This document shows, piece by piece, positions 18,542-27,185 of a DNA stretch of 64,000 bases; the stretch's first letter is position 1; each line of letters opens with the position of its first letter. The stretch lies in the NCBI RefSeq assembly GCF_048537545.1, contig NZ_CP183218.1. The stretch is one strand, 5' to 3'. The translations under genes were made by a program, and so were the position numbers. The DNA is from Chania fonticola_B. GTDB taxonomy: Bacteria > Pseudomonadota > Gammaproteobacteria > Enterobacterales > Enterobacteriaceae. The notes beneath the pieces are model-generated. The model did not search any database, was not told where the DNA came from, and was given only the letters and a program-made list of their open reading frames with translations.

Positions 18542-19231
18542 ATGTCTCGTGTCAGTACCGAAAGTATTATTGCGAAATTAAATTCGTTAGCTATTGCTAT
18601 TCCTTTGGAGATCCTGATTGCGTGGGAGTCTAGTGATGAGGCCTGGTGTTTAAAGGACGTGCATAAAAAGCCCGTGTATGCCAATGCCAGATATGGCCTA
18701 TTGCTGAAGTCGGAAGAAAATGGGAGGCCTTCTGCACTAGCCCCTTTTAAGCCCTTTATCTCCATCCATGACCAACGCGTTATTGATGAGATGAGGAAGA
18801 TTGAAGCAATAGGGATCCTCCCTATCGATAGCAAACGCATATTCAGCGTGTTTTATTGTGAACGCATGCCCTACTACGACAAACAGGCTCATTGCTCCGG
18901 TATTATCAGCCATATCAAACCCCTGCACTCCATCACCGCACGTTTTTTTGTCTCTGGTGATGATATCGGTAAATTAACCGTTGCTTGTCCCTCCGAGATT
19001 TTATCCGCTAAGGAGTGGGTCGTGGCTTTTCTGCTGTTACAAGGCATGGCGGAGAAAGAGATTGCCGGTATTCTCAACAGAACGTTGAGGACGATAAAGT
19101 TCCATAAAAGTAATATTCTGGCTAAGGTCCATTGTGAAACTACCCGGGAATTTATATTTTTTGCCAGAAAGCAGCAATGGCAATTCTATATTCCACCATT
19201 ATTTTCCAAACCCTGTTATATCATCCGCTAA
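18542..19231 (+). CDS. LuxR-type regulator next to arginine decarboxylase cassette
   Basis: A 229-residue DNA-binding protein. The C-terminal part, LSAKEWVVAFLLLQGMAEKEIAGILNRTLRTIKFHKSNILAKVHC, is a LuxR/GerE helix-turn-helix. The N-terminal ~150 residues are a possible PAS-like sensor (DEAWCLKDVHKKPVYANARYG resembles a PAS core). I chose the ATG at 18542, which has a GGTGGG just upstream, over frames from 18491. It is followed by a strong terminator and then the adiA-like gene. It probably regulates that cassette, in place of the AraC-type AdiY of E. coli. That role is inference from position. Confidence 0.75.
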   Translation: MSRVSTESIIAKLNSLAIAIPLEILIAWESSDEAWCLKDVHKKPVYANARYGLLLKSEENGRPSALAPFKPFISIHDQRVIDEMRKIEAIGILPIDSKRIFSVFYCERMPYYDKQAHCSGIISHIKPLHSITARFFVSGDDIGKLTVACPSEILSAKEWVVAFLLLQGMAEKEIAGILNRTLRTIKFHKSNILAKVHCETTREFIFFARKQQWQFYIPPLFSKPCYIIR

Positions 19232-19244
19232 TCACCTCACTACA

Positions 19245-19275
19245 AAACTGTACCTTTGGTACAGTTTATTTTTTG
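19245..19275 (+). terminator. Strong rho-independent terminator between luxR-type gene and adiA
   Basis: AAACTGTACC-TTT-GGTACAGTTT is a perfect 10-bp stem with a 3-base loop, followed by ATTTTTTG. It separates the regulator from the decarboxylase, which must therefore have its own promoter in the remaining ~80 bp or be expressed by read-through. Confidence 0.85.
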
Positions 19276-19354
19276 TACTTCAAGAGTATGCTCGCTTTCA
19301 TCATCTGGCATCCCAGTTGATATCTCAATGACATGGATGAGAAGAGGTCATACA

Positions 19355-21673
19355 ATGAGTTATGCAAGCAATCTTGATTTTCCAATATTAATTGTTTCTG
19401 TACGCGATAATAAAATACAGGTCGATGATGGCTATCATGCGATTAAGGAGGTGCTGGCATTAAATAACCACCATTTTATCCACGCGGAAAGCAATGAAAC
19501 GGCGCTGGCGATGGCCAGAAAAGAAGCGGGCATCGGCTGCATCATTATTAATGAGTGCGAGGGTGCTAACTTGGGCGGGGCTTCTCCCATTATCAAGGAG
19601 ATTATTCGCGTGGTCCGCGCTAAAAACAGCCGGGTGCCCATCTTCTTTTCGTCAAGTGTGCCTTTGTTAGGGCGTTTATCGACGGAGGTGATTCAAGAGA
19701 TCCATGAGTACATCAACATCAGCGAAGATACGCCCAAGTTTATTGCTGGCCGCATTCATCTGGCGATACGCCAGTATATTGAGAACCTGCTGCCGCCTTA
19801 CTTCGCCGCGCTAAAAAGTTACGCGTTAGACAGCCCTTACTATTGGGATTGCCCGGGGCATCAAGGGGGCGTTGCCTACCTTAAGCACCCGGTAGGCCGT
19901 GAGTTTATCAATTACTTTGGCGAAAACCTGATGCGGGCAGACATCGGCATCTCTACGCCGGAAATGGGGGACTGGCTTGAACATAAGGGAGCGCCGGGAG
20001 AATCGGAAACGCGAGCCGCCAAACTCTTTGGCGCGGACAAAACCTTCTATGTGACAGGCGGATCTTCCCAGTCTAACCAGATAGTGGGCCACTCAATTGA
20101 TTTAAAAGATAAAATCATCCTGGTAGACCGCAATTGCCACAAGTCCGTCAACCATGAGCTGACCATCACCCAGGCTAAACCCGTCTATTTCCAGCCTGCA
20201 CGTAATGGGCTCGGCATTATTGGCTTGATCTCTCCCGATCAGTTTGAGGCCAGCGCGATCCAGCAAAAAATCGATGACAGCGTGCTGGCTTATCAGGCAG
20301 AAGACCGCAGCCCCGCTTATGCCATCATCACTAACTGCACTTACGACGGTCTGATTTATGACGTCACCGCCGTCACCCAAAAGCTGGCCAAGTCGGTACC
20401 CCGGATCAAATTTGACGAAGCTTGGTATGCCTATGCGAAATTCCACCCCCTGTATCAGGGGCGGTTCGCCATGGATGTGCCCGAAGATAAAGACAACGGC
20501 CCAACGCTGTATGCCGTGCAATCGACACACAAGATGTTGGCGGCCTTTTCTTCGGCCTCGATGATACATATCCGCAATTCCAAACGTGCCCCGGTGGATT
20601 ACGACATTTTCAATCAGGCTTTTATGATGCACGGCACCACGTCACCGTTCTATCCGATCATTGCCTCAATGGATGTGGCGACCGCCATGATGGAGGGGCA
20701 AGCCGGTAAGACATTGGTCGATGAAGCTATTCACGATGCTATCAGCTTCCGCAAGACGCTGGTGACCGTCGCAGACAAGCTCAAAGCGGAAAAAAGTGAC
20801 AAAGGATGGTTCTTCGATGTCTGGCAGCCGAGCACGTTGCTGCAGGAGGGCAAAAAGGTTCCTTTCACCCAGGTGGCCGACGAGGTGCTAGCCAACGATC
20901 CCACCTGCTGGCAGCTGCGAGCCGGAGAGGCATGGCACGGCTTCGGCGACTTGCCGGAGGGTTATGCGATGTTGGACCCCATCAAGGTCACCATTACCTG
21001 CCCTGGGCTGAACGCGCAAGGAAAGATGAATGTTTTCGGCATCCCCGCGCCGGTAGTGGCAAAATTCCTGGATACCCAGCGTATTATCCCGGCCCGCAAC
21101 GGCGACTACACCATTCTGGTGTTATTTGCATTGGGTTCTACCCAGGGCAAATGGAATACCCTGATCGACATGCTGATGATATTTAAACATCACTATGACG
21201 AGAATACCCCGCTGACCTCGGTGCTTCCGCAGGTTGCGGCCAGTTCCCCCGCCTATCGCAACATGGGCATCGGCGATTTATGCCGGTCGATCCATCAGGC
21301 GAATATCGAGCTGAAAATTGCCGAGCTTTTGGAGCTTGCCTGTTCTGTAGAGGCCATCCCCGTTCTTACCCCCTCCCAGGCCTACCAATGCCTGATCTCC
21401 GACCAAACCGAGCAGGTCAAGGCTGCCGACATAAGCAACCGCACGCTGGGCGTGATGATAACCCCTTACCCACCGGGCATTCCGCTCATCATGCCGGGTG
21501 AAAAGGTGACGTCAGAATCACGGGCCATCGTCGATTACCTGGTGGCCTTGCAGACCTTCGGCCAGCGCTTCCCCGGCTTTGAACATGAACTGCAGGGTGT
21601 GGAAGTGGATGAGAACGGCACTTATTGGGTGCGGTGCATAAAAGAAACGCCTGCCAGCGCTTCCATACGTTAA
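19355..21673 (+). CDS. adiA: AdiA-like PLP-dependent arginine decarboxylase
   Basis: An inducible-type amino-acid decarboxylase of 772 residues (E. coli AdiA about 755). It has an N-terminal response-regulator-like 'wing' domain, a fold-type I PLP domain with CPGHQGG and the Schiff-base lysine Lys393 in STHKML, and a C-terminal domain. MMHGTTSPFYPIIASMDVA and the C-terminal GFEHELQG resemble AdiA more than ornithine (SpeF) or lysine (CadA) enzymes, and an AdiC-like antiporter follows. Consuming a proton while making agmatine would confer acid resistance. AGAGG lies 7 bases before the ATG at 19355; the longer frame from 19256 is rejected. Arginine specificity is likely but not proven. Confidence 0.82.
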   Translation: MSYASNLDFPILIVSVRDNKIQVDDGYHAIKEVLALNNHHFIHAESNETALAMARKEAGIGCIIINECEGANLGGASPIIKEIIRVVRAKNSRVPIFFSSSVPLLGRLSTEVIQEIHEYINISEDTPKFIAGRIHLAIRQYIENLLPPYFAALKSYALDSPYYWDCPGHQGGVAYLKHPVGREFINYFGENLMRADIGISTPEMGDWLEHKGAPGESETRAAKLFGADKTFYVTGGSSQSNQIVGHSIDLKDKIILVDRNCHKSVNHELTITQAKPVYFQPARNGLGIIGLISPDQFEASAIQQKIDDSVLAYQAEDRSPAYAIITNCTYDGLIYDVTAVTQKLAKSVPRIKFDEAWYAYAKFHPLYQGRFAMDVPEDKDNGPTLYAVQSTHKMLAAFSSASMIHIRNSKRAPVDYDIFNQAFMMHGTTSPFYPIIASMDVATAMMEGQAGKTLVDEAIHDAISFRKTLVTVADKLKAEKSDKGWFFDVWQPSTLLQEGKKVPFTQVADEVLANDPTCWQLRAGEAWHGFGDLPEGYAMLDPIKVTITCPGLNAQGKMNVFGIPAPVVAKFLDTQRIIPARNGDYTILVLFALGSTQGKWNTLIDMLMIFKHHYDENTPLTSVLPQVAASSPAYRNMGIGDLCRSIHQANIELKIAELLELACSVEAIPVLTPSQAYQCLISDQTEQVKAADISNRTLGVMITPYPPGIPLIMPGEKVTSESRAIVDYLVALQTFGQRFPGFEHELQGVEVDENGTYWVRCIKETPASASIR

Positions 21674-21753
21674 TCGGCTCGCGCTTTATCCCCATGGGTG
21701 CGATCCGCACCCTCTTCAAGATTTGTATCAATGCAATAATGATGGGAAATATC

Positions 21754-23106
21754 ATGGCTTCTGTTAATACTGCCTCCGTGAAAAAAATGGGGTTGGTTGC
21801 CCTGACGTTGGTGACCGCCTCTAACATGATGGGATCCGGGGTCTTTATGCTGCCAACCAATCTGGCAGGCATCGGGTCTATCTCTTTATTTGGCTGGGTG
21901 ATTACCATTGTCGGCGTGATTGCCCTGGCGCTGGTGTTTGCGAAAAACAGCATGGTGACACCGCGTGATGGCGGCATTATTGCCTATGCCAGCGACGCGT
22001 TTGGGCCATTTATTGGCTTTCAGACCACCATCTGTTACTGGATCAGCGCCTGGGTGGGTAACGTGGCGCTGCTGGTGGCGGGTGTGGGTTACCTGAGTTA
22101 TTTCTTCCCCATCCTCAAAGATCCGCTGGTCAGCTCGATCACCGCCATTGTTATCCTCTGGGGGTTTATCGCTCTGGCTTCTTTGGGGGCTAGGGTGGCC
22201 GGGCGCTCCCAATCATTCACCGCCTGCTGCATGCTGGTTGTAGTGCTGGGGATCGGTTTTATTGGCTGGTTCTGGTTCAAACCCGCGTTGTTCACCGAAG
22301 TTTATAATGGCACCAAGGGTAGCGACGCTTCGGCGATCCTCTCCGCCGCGTCTTTGGCTTTGTGGGGCTTTCTGGGGGTGGAATCCGCAGTGGTGTCCAG
22401 CGGACAGGTGGAAAACCCCGAATCCACCGTGCCCAAGGCGACGGTATTGGGGTTGCTGATTGCCGCCGTGTGCTATGTCACCAGCTGTTCGGTGATCATG
22501 GGGTTAGTACCGCATAGTGAACTGGTGAATTCCGCCGCCCCCTTTGCCGATGCTGCCCGTTATATGTTTGGTGAATTCGCCGGGGAAGTGGTTTCCGCCC
22601 TGAGCATTATCGCCTGTTTCGGTTCGATCTCTGGCTGGCTGATCTTGCAGTCTGAAGCCCCAAAAGCTGGCGCGAAGCAGGGGCTCTTCCCGAAATTCTT
22701 TGCAGTGGTGAACAAAAACGATGTACCGATGAAGGGGCTGATTTTTACCGGCGTACTGATGACCGTGGTATTACTGACCACGGCTTCGCCTAATCTGGCA
22801 AAACAGTTTCAGGTGATTGTGCTGATGTCGGTGTTTGCCTCTTTACTGCCCTATATCTATGCGCTGGTCGCGCTACCGATCATCATGGTGGCCAAATCCT
22901 TGAATAAGGGCGGGGGCTTCATTTTCTACTGCACGTTGGCGGTGATTGGCATTCTCTACAGTCTGTTTGCCCTGTTCGGATCGGGAGGCAACGCCATGTT
23001 CTGGGGGGTATTGATGATGATGCTCACCATCCCGCTATATGCACTGGTTGCCGCAAAGCGCAGTAAAAGCGGGATCAAAACACTGTACCTGGATAGCGAG
23101 GAGTAG
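21754..23106 (+). CDS. adiC: AdiC-like arginine:agmatine antiporter (APC family)
   Basis: A 12-TM inner-membrane exchanger of 450 residues (AdiC 445). The segment GVGYLSYFFPILKDPLV is identical to AdiC as I recall it. The helix-1 motif SNMMGSGVF (GSG substrate-carboxylate loop) and a Trp in GSISGW, at the position of the AdiC gating tryptophan, are present. It would import arginine and export agmatine, completing the acid-resistance cycle with the upstream decarboxylase. The ATG at 21754 is chosen; 21742 is an in-frame alternative. The gap to adiA is 80 bp, consistent with one operon. Confidence 0.85.
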   Translation: MASVNTASVKKMGLVALTLVTASNMMGSGVFMLPTNLAGIGSISLFGWVITIVGVIALALVFAKNSMVTPRDGGIIAYASDAFGPFIGFQTTICYWISAWVGNVALLVAGVGYLSYFFPILKDPLVSSITAIVILWGFIALASLGARVAGRSQSFTACCMLVVVLGIGFIGWFWFKPALFTEVYNGTKGSDASAILSAASLALWGFLGVESAVVSSGQVENPESTVPKATVLGLLIAAVCYVTSCSVIMGLVPHSELVNSAAPFADAARYMFGEFAGEVVSALSIIACFGSISGWLILQSEAPKAGAKQGLFPKFFAVVNKNDVPMKGLIFTGVLMTVVLLTTASPNLAKQFQVIVLMSVFASLLPYIYALVALPIIMVAKSLNKGGGFIFYCTLAVIGILYSLFALFGSGGNAMFWGVLMMMLTIPLYALVAAKRSKSGIKTLYLDSEE

Positions 23107-23173
23107 CCGTAAAAAACAGAAAGCGCGGTAACAATGAAGGCGTTACTGCAACAGTGAATGGCTCTTTTATTTC

Positions 23174-23203
23174 AAAGCCTTCTCCTTGGTGGGGAGGCTT
23201 TTT
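23174..23203 (+). terminator. Rho-independent terminator after adiC
   Basis: AAAGCCTTCTCC pairs with GGGGAGGCTTT (one bulge) and is followed by a T-run. It is nearly the same hairpin as the one at 18299, so the adi cassette is bracketed by similar terminators. Confidence 0.7.
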
Positions 23204-23279
23204 ATGACGGTGAAAAATAAAATACAGCGAATCACCCCTTTTCGGAAAGATATAAGACCCTGCTATTATTAGTTGTTAA

Positions 23280-23425
23280 TTTTAATTAAACACGTTACGT
23301 TCAATTTTGTGTAAAATCCTGGCGGTGCGACTACACGGCAATTCTTCATACCGCCGTTATTTGCCAAACCTTGCTATATCATCAGGTAATAGTCCCACCA
23401 TAAAATAGTCCCTTTGCGACTATTC
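23280..23425 (+). pseudogene. Decayed remnant of a second luxR-type gene (ends only)
   Basis: The stretch GGCAATTCTTCATACCGCC and onwards (about 23338-23395), including CCAAACCTTGCTATATCATC, lines up with the last codons of the intact luxR-type gene at about 19180-19235, with the same spacing and about three quarters of the bases identical by eye. Just before it, ACGTTACGTTCAATTTTG matches the intact gene's upstream region (about 18427-18445). The coding middle is gone. It is the scar of a homologous gene reduced by internal deletion. There is no open frame. Confidence 0.65.
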
Positions 23426-23475
23426 AGACTACTGGCAAGGTCCGACAGTAAGGCTAGAACATTGTTCTAATAAGA

Positions 23476-23673
23476 TTAGTGGCGGATCTGTGCCAGCTCG
23501 TCTTTAGTCAGACCGGTCATTTTCATGACGGTGTTGCGATCGAGACCGTTCTGCAGCATGGTACGGGCAATTTTCAGCGTAGCATCACGCTCGCCTTCTG
23601 AATGCCCTTCCTGCCGACCAAGCTGAATGCCCTTCTCAATACCCTTCTGTTCAAGCTGTTGTGCGATGGTCAT
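23476..23673 (-). CDS. Candidate nested short Rpn C-terminal product (RpnS-like)
   Basis: Within rpn, an in-frame ATG at 23673 is preceded by GGGGA with 7-base spacing (23681-23685). It would give a 65-residue C-terminal protein. In E. coli some Rpn genes make such a short product from an internal start, and it blocks the toxic full-length nuclease. That the same happens here is inference from the internal ribosome site. Confidence 0.35.
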   Translation of the reverse strand: MTIAQQLEQKGIEKGIQLGRQEGHSEGERDATLKIARTMLQNGLDRNTVMKMTGLTKDELAQIRH

Positions 23674-24408
23674 CAGTGTGTCCCCATGTTGCGGCACTCG
23701 CTGTGCCAGTTGGCGTACAAAGGCTTCGGCGTCTGACGTTTCGCCCGCCTGTACAATATAGTGTACCAGCGATACTACCTGGGATGAAGAGAGATATCCG
23801 GCCAGTAGGATGGGAGCGAGCCTATCCACCAGTTCCGCCAGATCCCGATGATGAATGTGCTTCTGCAGTAGTGTCAGAGCCGCCATGCTGCGATGGCCTG
23901 CGATTTCGTCATCAGGGATGACGGTGACATCGATAAGCGGAAAAGCAGCGCTGTAAAGTTTACCGGCCAGCTCTGGGTTAGCAAACTCATCCAGCCACCG
24001 GGTGGAATAGGGGTATGGGCTGCGCTTACCGGTATAGAATAGCATCGGTATTACCAAAGGCAGCTTTTTGTGGCCCGCCTCCAGATGGCGCTGCATGGCC
24101 GCTACTGCGTACCTGATGAGCCTGAAAGCCATGTGCTGATCCGGGGTGGACTGGTGTTCGATGAGCACGTGGACATAACCGTCATCCCCAGCAGTGGTTT
24201 TCAGGCTGTAGAGCACGTCGCTGAAGTACTGGCGGAGGTTATCTTCCACAAAGGAGCCTGATTCCAGTTTCAGGGTGTCAAGGTCGCAGATGGCACGCAG
24301 CTCTGCCGGGAGGTGTAGTTCCATGAAATCACGGGCAACCTCTGGCTGGGTCAGGAACTGTCTGAATGTGGCATCGTGGGGCGTTGGCGTGTTGTTTTTC
24401 TTTTTCAT
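23476..24408 (-). CDS. rpn: Rpn-family recombination-promoting nuclease / putative transposase
   Basis: A 310-residue protein of the Rpn (YhgA-like, PD-(D/E)XK) family, whose members are DNA endonucleases that stimulate RecA-independent recombination and can act in phage defence. Family hallmarks are TPHDATFRQFLTQPEVARDFMELHLP, LESGSFVEDNLRQYFSDVLYSL with the active-site Asp, and VHVLIEHQSTPD supplying the E-x-Q motif. The C-terminus has the variable helical EKGIQLGRQEGHSEGERDATL segment. The upstream ATG at 24417 is close to GGAG and could be the true start (313 residues). It sits directly against a truncated clbS-like gene, which suggests insertion there. Confidence 0.88.
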   Translation of the reverse strand: MKKKNNTPTPHDATFRQFLTQPEVARDFMELHLPAELRAICDLDTLKLESGSFVEDNLRQYFSDVLYSLKTTAGDDGYVHVLIEHQSTPDQHMAFRLIRYAVAAMQRHLEAGHKKLPLVIPMLFYTGKRSPYPYSTRWLDEFANPELAGKLYSAAFPLIDVTVIPDDEIAGHRSMAALTLLQKHIHHRDLAELVDRLAPILLAGYLSSSQVVSLVHYIVQAGETSDAEAFVRQLAQRVPQHGDTLMTIAQQLEQKGIEKGIQLGRQEGHSEGERDATLKIARTMLQNGLDRNTVMKMTGLTKDELAQIRH

Positions 24409-24418
24409 TATAATCATT

Positions 24419-24583
24419 TCACTCCGATACTGATTTTAAGCTGACGTTATTATTTTTCGCATATCCCTCCATTGATTTATCTGAGGCAAGCTCCGGCGAA
24501 CCTATATTCAGGATATTTATTAATTCACCGAGGTTTTTATTAAGATATGAAATTAATTCAGATTTTGTTTGTGGCATACCCAT
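24419..24583 (-). pseudogene. Truncated ClbS/DfsB-family gene (N-terminal fragment)
   Basis: The peptide MGMPQTKSELISYLNKNLGEL followed by SPELASDKSMEGYAK resembles the first ~45 residues of ClbS/DfsB four-helix proteins, which are normally about 170 residues. ClbS itself protects against colibactin. Here only 54 codons remain before a TGA that falls in the ribosome site of rpn. Loss of the 3' part exactly at the rpn junction suggests rpn, or the event that brought it, replaced the rest. AGAGGGA precedes the start. Confidence 0.6.
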
Positions 24584-24845
24584 AAAGAATTCCCTCTCTT
24601 TTTTAGCATAGATCCCGTGAAGGCATTGCATGGTGTAATTATGGACTACCGACTATTACAGGGGAAGAGGTATTGGCTACGTCATGGTTACTTCAACTGA
24701 CTTCGACCCTACGATCGAATATATTTGCCCCGAAAAATTCAGAAGAATAGCCATGATGTCATCAATCTGAATAACTTTCGCCAAAGGTGCAGCTTATTCC
24801 CGCATTTCTTTTTCGTGGTTAAAAAATGATGGGCCGGTTAGGGGG

Positions 24846-25022
24846 GATTTTTACCGGCGTGCAGATGATCGTGGTATTACTGACCACGGCTTCGCCTAAT
24901 CTGGTAAAACAGTTACAGGTCATTGTTATGCGTTGGTTGCCGCAAAACGTAGCAAAAGCGGGATCAAAACGTTGTACCTGAATACCGAGGAGTAGCCGTA
25001 AAAAACAGAAAGCGCGGTAACA
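24846..25022 (+). pseudogene. Remnant of a second adiC-like gene with internal deletion
   Basis: GATTTTTACCGGCGTGCAGA and onward match the intact antiporter at about 22740-22825. The match then jumps from about 24929 to the intact gene's last ~65 coding bases, the stop and ~35 bases beyond (about 23039-23135). Identity looks near 90 percent by eye. About 215 bp of the middle are missing. The shared downstream segment GTAAAAAACAGAAAGCGCGG shows that the copy included flanking DNA and is not a mobile gene fragment. It lies on the same strand as the intact cassette. Confidence 0.85.
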
Positions 25023-25089
25023 ATTTTCGCTTTCGGCATCGGAGCCGGAAAACGCAAACTGTGCCGCGCCTAGTTAGCAGCAGTAGCGA

Positions 25090-25674
25090 TTAATGCACTG
25101 CCTGTGGGGCTTGCCAGTTTTCGTGATAGATATGTACGGCTTGCTCTTGCGTGGTAGTGCGATCGCCGGTCAGGCGGTAGGCCACGGTGAAGGCAAAATC
25201 AAACGCGGCCCCCAACCCTTGGCCACTGATCAGATTGCCATCTTCCACAACCCTTTCAGCCACGTAGGTACCATCTTCGATCTCCTGATGCAGATCGCCA
25301 GAACAGACATAACGGCGGCCTTGCAGCAGTTTGTTGGCAGCCAGCACGCGAGCAGCGGCAGAACACAGCGGGCAGATCAGCTTGGCGGCACGATCGTGGC
25401 GGCGGATAAACTCCACGACCAGCTCGTTTTCCGCCATTGCGGCGGTAGCCTGCGGCCCACCGGGGATCACCACGGCATCGTACAGTTGGTCCATGCGGCG
25501 TTCCAACAGAGCATCGGCAAACATACGTATCTGGTGATAGCTGCGCAGCTCCAGCCTATCCTGGCAGGACAGCAGCTCTACCTCTATCTCCATACGACGT
25601 AACACGTCGATCACGATAACCGCCTCGGCCTCTTCAAATCCTTCGCTCAGCAGGACGGCAACTTTCTTGGTCAT
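25090..25674 (-). CDS. DJ-1/PfpI-family protein
   Basis: A 194-residue cytoplasmic protein of the DJ-1/PfpI superfamily. It starts MTKKVAVLLSEGFEEAEAV, with the acidic residue that polarises the nucleophile. Cys104 in CPLCSAAARVLA aligns with the reactive cysteine of DJ-1 (Cys106) and YajL. Relatives act as protein or nucleotide deglycases, chaperones or hydrolases; which applies here is unknown. The ATG at 25674 with GGAGATGCT upstream is preferred over 25758. It is divergent from selC. Confidence 0.82.
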   Translation of the reverse strand: MTKKVAVLLSEGFEEAEAVIVIDVLRRMEIEVELLSCQDRLELRSYHQIRMFADALLERRMDQLYDAVVIPGGPQATAAMAENELVVEFIRRHDRAAKLICPLCSAAARVLAANKLLQGRRYVCSGDLHQEIEDGTYVAERVVEDGNLISGQGLGAAFDFAFTVAYRLTGDRTTTQEQAVHIYHENWQAPQAVH

Positions 25675-25794
25675 AGCATCTCCAGCAATGTACGGGTTAA
25701 TAACCCGGGCTCGGCTAGGGTAGCAGATAAAAGGCGGGAGTTTTGTGCGGGAGAGCAAGTGTACGAAGGGGATCGCGGAAACATGAATTCCCTC

Positions 25795-25823
25795 TTAGCA
25801 GCTAGGGGGATTCGCGCTATAAT
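25795..25823 (+). promoter_or_regulatory. Candidate selC promoter
   Basis: TATAAT at 25818-25823 lies 17 bp after TTAGCA (four of six matches to the -35 consensus), and 26 bp before the tRNA 5' end. Confidence 0.6.
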
Positions 25824-25848
25824 CTGCGACTTGCTTCCTGTTTCCAGA

Positions 25849-25943
25849 GGAAGATCCTCGTCCCCGGTGGGGCGGCTGGACTTCAAATCCAGTTGGGGCC
25901 GCCAGCGGTCCTGGGCAGGTTCGACTCCTGTGATCTTCCGCCA
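25849..25943 (+). tRNA. selC: tRNA-Sec (anticodon UCA)
   Basis: A 95-nt gene nearly identical to E. coli selC as I recall it. The acceptor GGAAGATC pairs with GATCTTCC, the anticodon arm is CTGGACTTCAAATCCAG with TCA, the variable arm is long, the T-arm is GCAGGTTCGACTCCTGT, and CCA is encoded. It is the adaptor used by SelA and SelB, whose genes open this window. selC is also a classic integration site, and an integrase fragment follows 157 bp downstream. Confidence 0.98.
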
Positions 25944-26099
25944 TTTGACCTCTACTGAACTCTCCCAACGTCAACCAAACCCCATTTAAACCCTTGTGTA
26001 TCAAGCCTTCCTTGTATTCCGAAGTCAACAGGAGTCTACTGGTATCAATATGCCCCTGGGGGCACTATTGGGCACACCGACCACTGTGGGTAAAACTAC

Positions 26100-26298
26100 A
26101 TGCCACCAAAACAGCTAAAAATCATTAACAATCAAACAATGGCGTCACTTGATGCCCGTAGCAAACCCTACAAGTTTGCTATCGGTAGGGGGCTCTATGT
26201 GCTGGTGAAGCCTACAGGCTCAAAATACTGGCGTTTGAAGTACCGCATAGACGGGAAGGAGAAGAGCCTGGCGTTTGGGACATTCCCTGCTGTCACGA
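26100..26298 (+). pseudogene. P4-type tyrosine integrase, N-terminal fragment cut by an IS
   Basis: About 66 codons of the N-terminal arm/DUF4102 domain (KPYKFAIGRGLYVLVKPTGS, KYWRLKYRIDGKEKSLAFGTFPAV) of the P4-like integrases that target tRNA genes. The frame runs into the left end of an IS3-family element at 26299. The catalytic domain is not found on the far side, so the gene is dead and part has been lost. Position just after selC shows that an island once integrated there. Confidence 0.85.
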
Positions 26299-26316
26299 TG
26301 AATCGCCACGGATAAT

Positions 26317-27129
26317 CTAGACACTTCTGAGCCGTTGATAATATTGATTTTCATATTCCGTCGGTGACATATGATCACTCGAACCATGCCGACGCTTACT
26401 GTTATAAAACATTTCGATGTAATCAAAAATATCACTGCGGGCTTCTTCCCGCGTTCCGTAGATCTTTTTCTTTATCCGTTCACGCTTCAGTAGCTGGAAA
26501 AAACTTTCTGCAACTGCGTTATCGTGACAGTTACCACGACGGCTCATACTGCCCTCCAGTCCAAGTGATTTCAGGAATGACTGCCATTCATGGCTTGTAT
26601 ACTGACTACCTTGATCAGAATGAACCAGCACCTGTTTTTGAGGATTACGCCGCCACACGGCCATCAGAAGCGCATTCAGGACAATATCTTTTGTCATCCG
26701 GGGTTGCATTGACCAGCCGATAACTTTGCGCGAAAACAGGTCAACAACCACGGCCAGATACAGCCAGCCCTCGTGGGTTCGGATGTAAGTTATGTCCGTT
26801 ACCCAACGTTCATCCGGTGCTTCCGAGTTGAACTGCCGCTGGAGCCTGTTGGGTGTCACGATACTGGCCTCCCCTTTACGAGCTCTTGGGCTTCGGTATC
26901 CGACCTGAGCCTTTATCCCGGCACGCTTCATCAGCCGCCAGACCCGGTTAATCCCGCACTGTTGACCGCTATCTCGCAGGTCGAGATGGATCTTACGATA
27001 GCCATAAACGCAACCGGACTCCAACCAGAACTGTTTGATTTGTCCTGTCAGCCTCATATCTGTCTGATGCCGTGGTGAATGTGGCTGCTGAAGCCAGGTG
27101 TAAAACCCACTTGGATGAACATCCAGCAC
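26317..27129 (-). CDS. IS3-family OrfB (DDE transposase catalytic domain)
   Basis: A 270-residue frame, normally translated as part of OrfAB by frameshift from orfA. It holds an integrase-core rve domain with the DDE triad in TDITYIRTHEGWLYLAVVVD, VHSDQGSQYTS and NCHDNAVAESFF. The frame extends further upstream of the listed ATG into the frameshift region. It appears intact, so the element could still be active. Confidence 0.92.
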   Translation of the reverse strand: MLDVHPSGFYTWLQQPHSPRHQTDMRLTGQIKQFWLESGCVYGYRKIHLDLRDSGQQCGINRVWRLMKRAGIKAQVGYRSPRARKGEASIVTPNRLQRQFNSEAPDERWVTDITYIRTHEGWLYLAVVVDLFSRKVIGWSMQPRMTKDIVLNALLMAVWRRNPQKQVLVHSDQGSQYTSHEWQSFLKSLGLEGSMSRRGNCHDNAVAESFFQLLKRERIKKKIYGTREEARSDIFDYIEMFYNSKRRHGSSDHMSPTEYENQYYQRLRSV

Positions 27130-27185
27130 CCGACAGAGCAGACGAACAGGCCAACAACAGGTGTTATCACGGATAAAGGCGTACC

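Noticed and set aside
19355..21673. Reading the decarboxylase as ornithine (SpeF) or lysine (CadA/LdcC) decarboxylase
   Set aside because: The C-terminal GFEHE motif and the adjacent AdiC-like antiporter fit arginine decarboxylase better. Substrate remains unproven, so the symbol is provisional.
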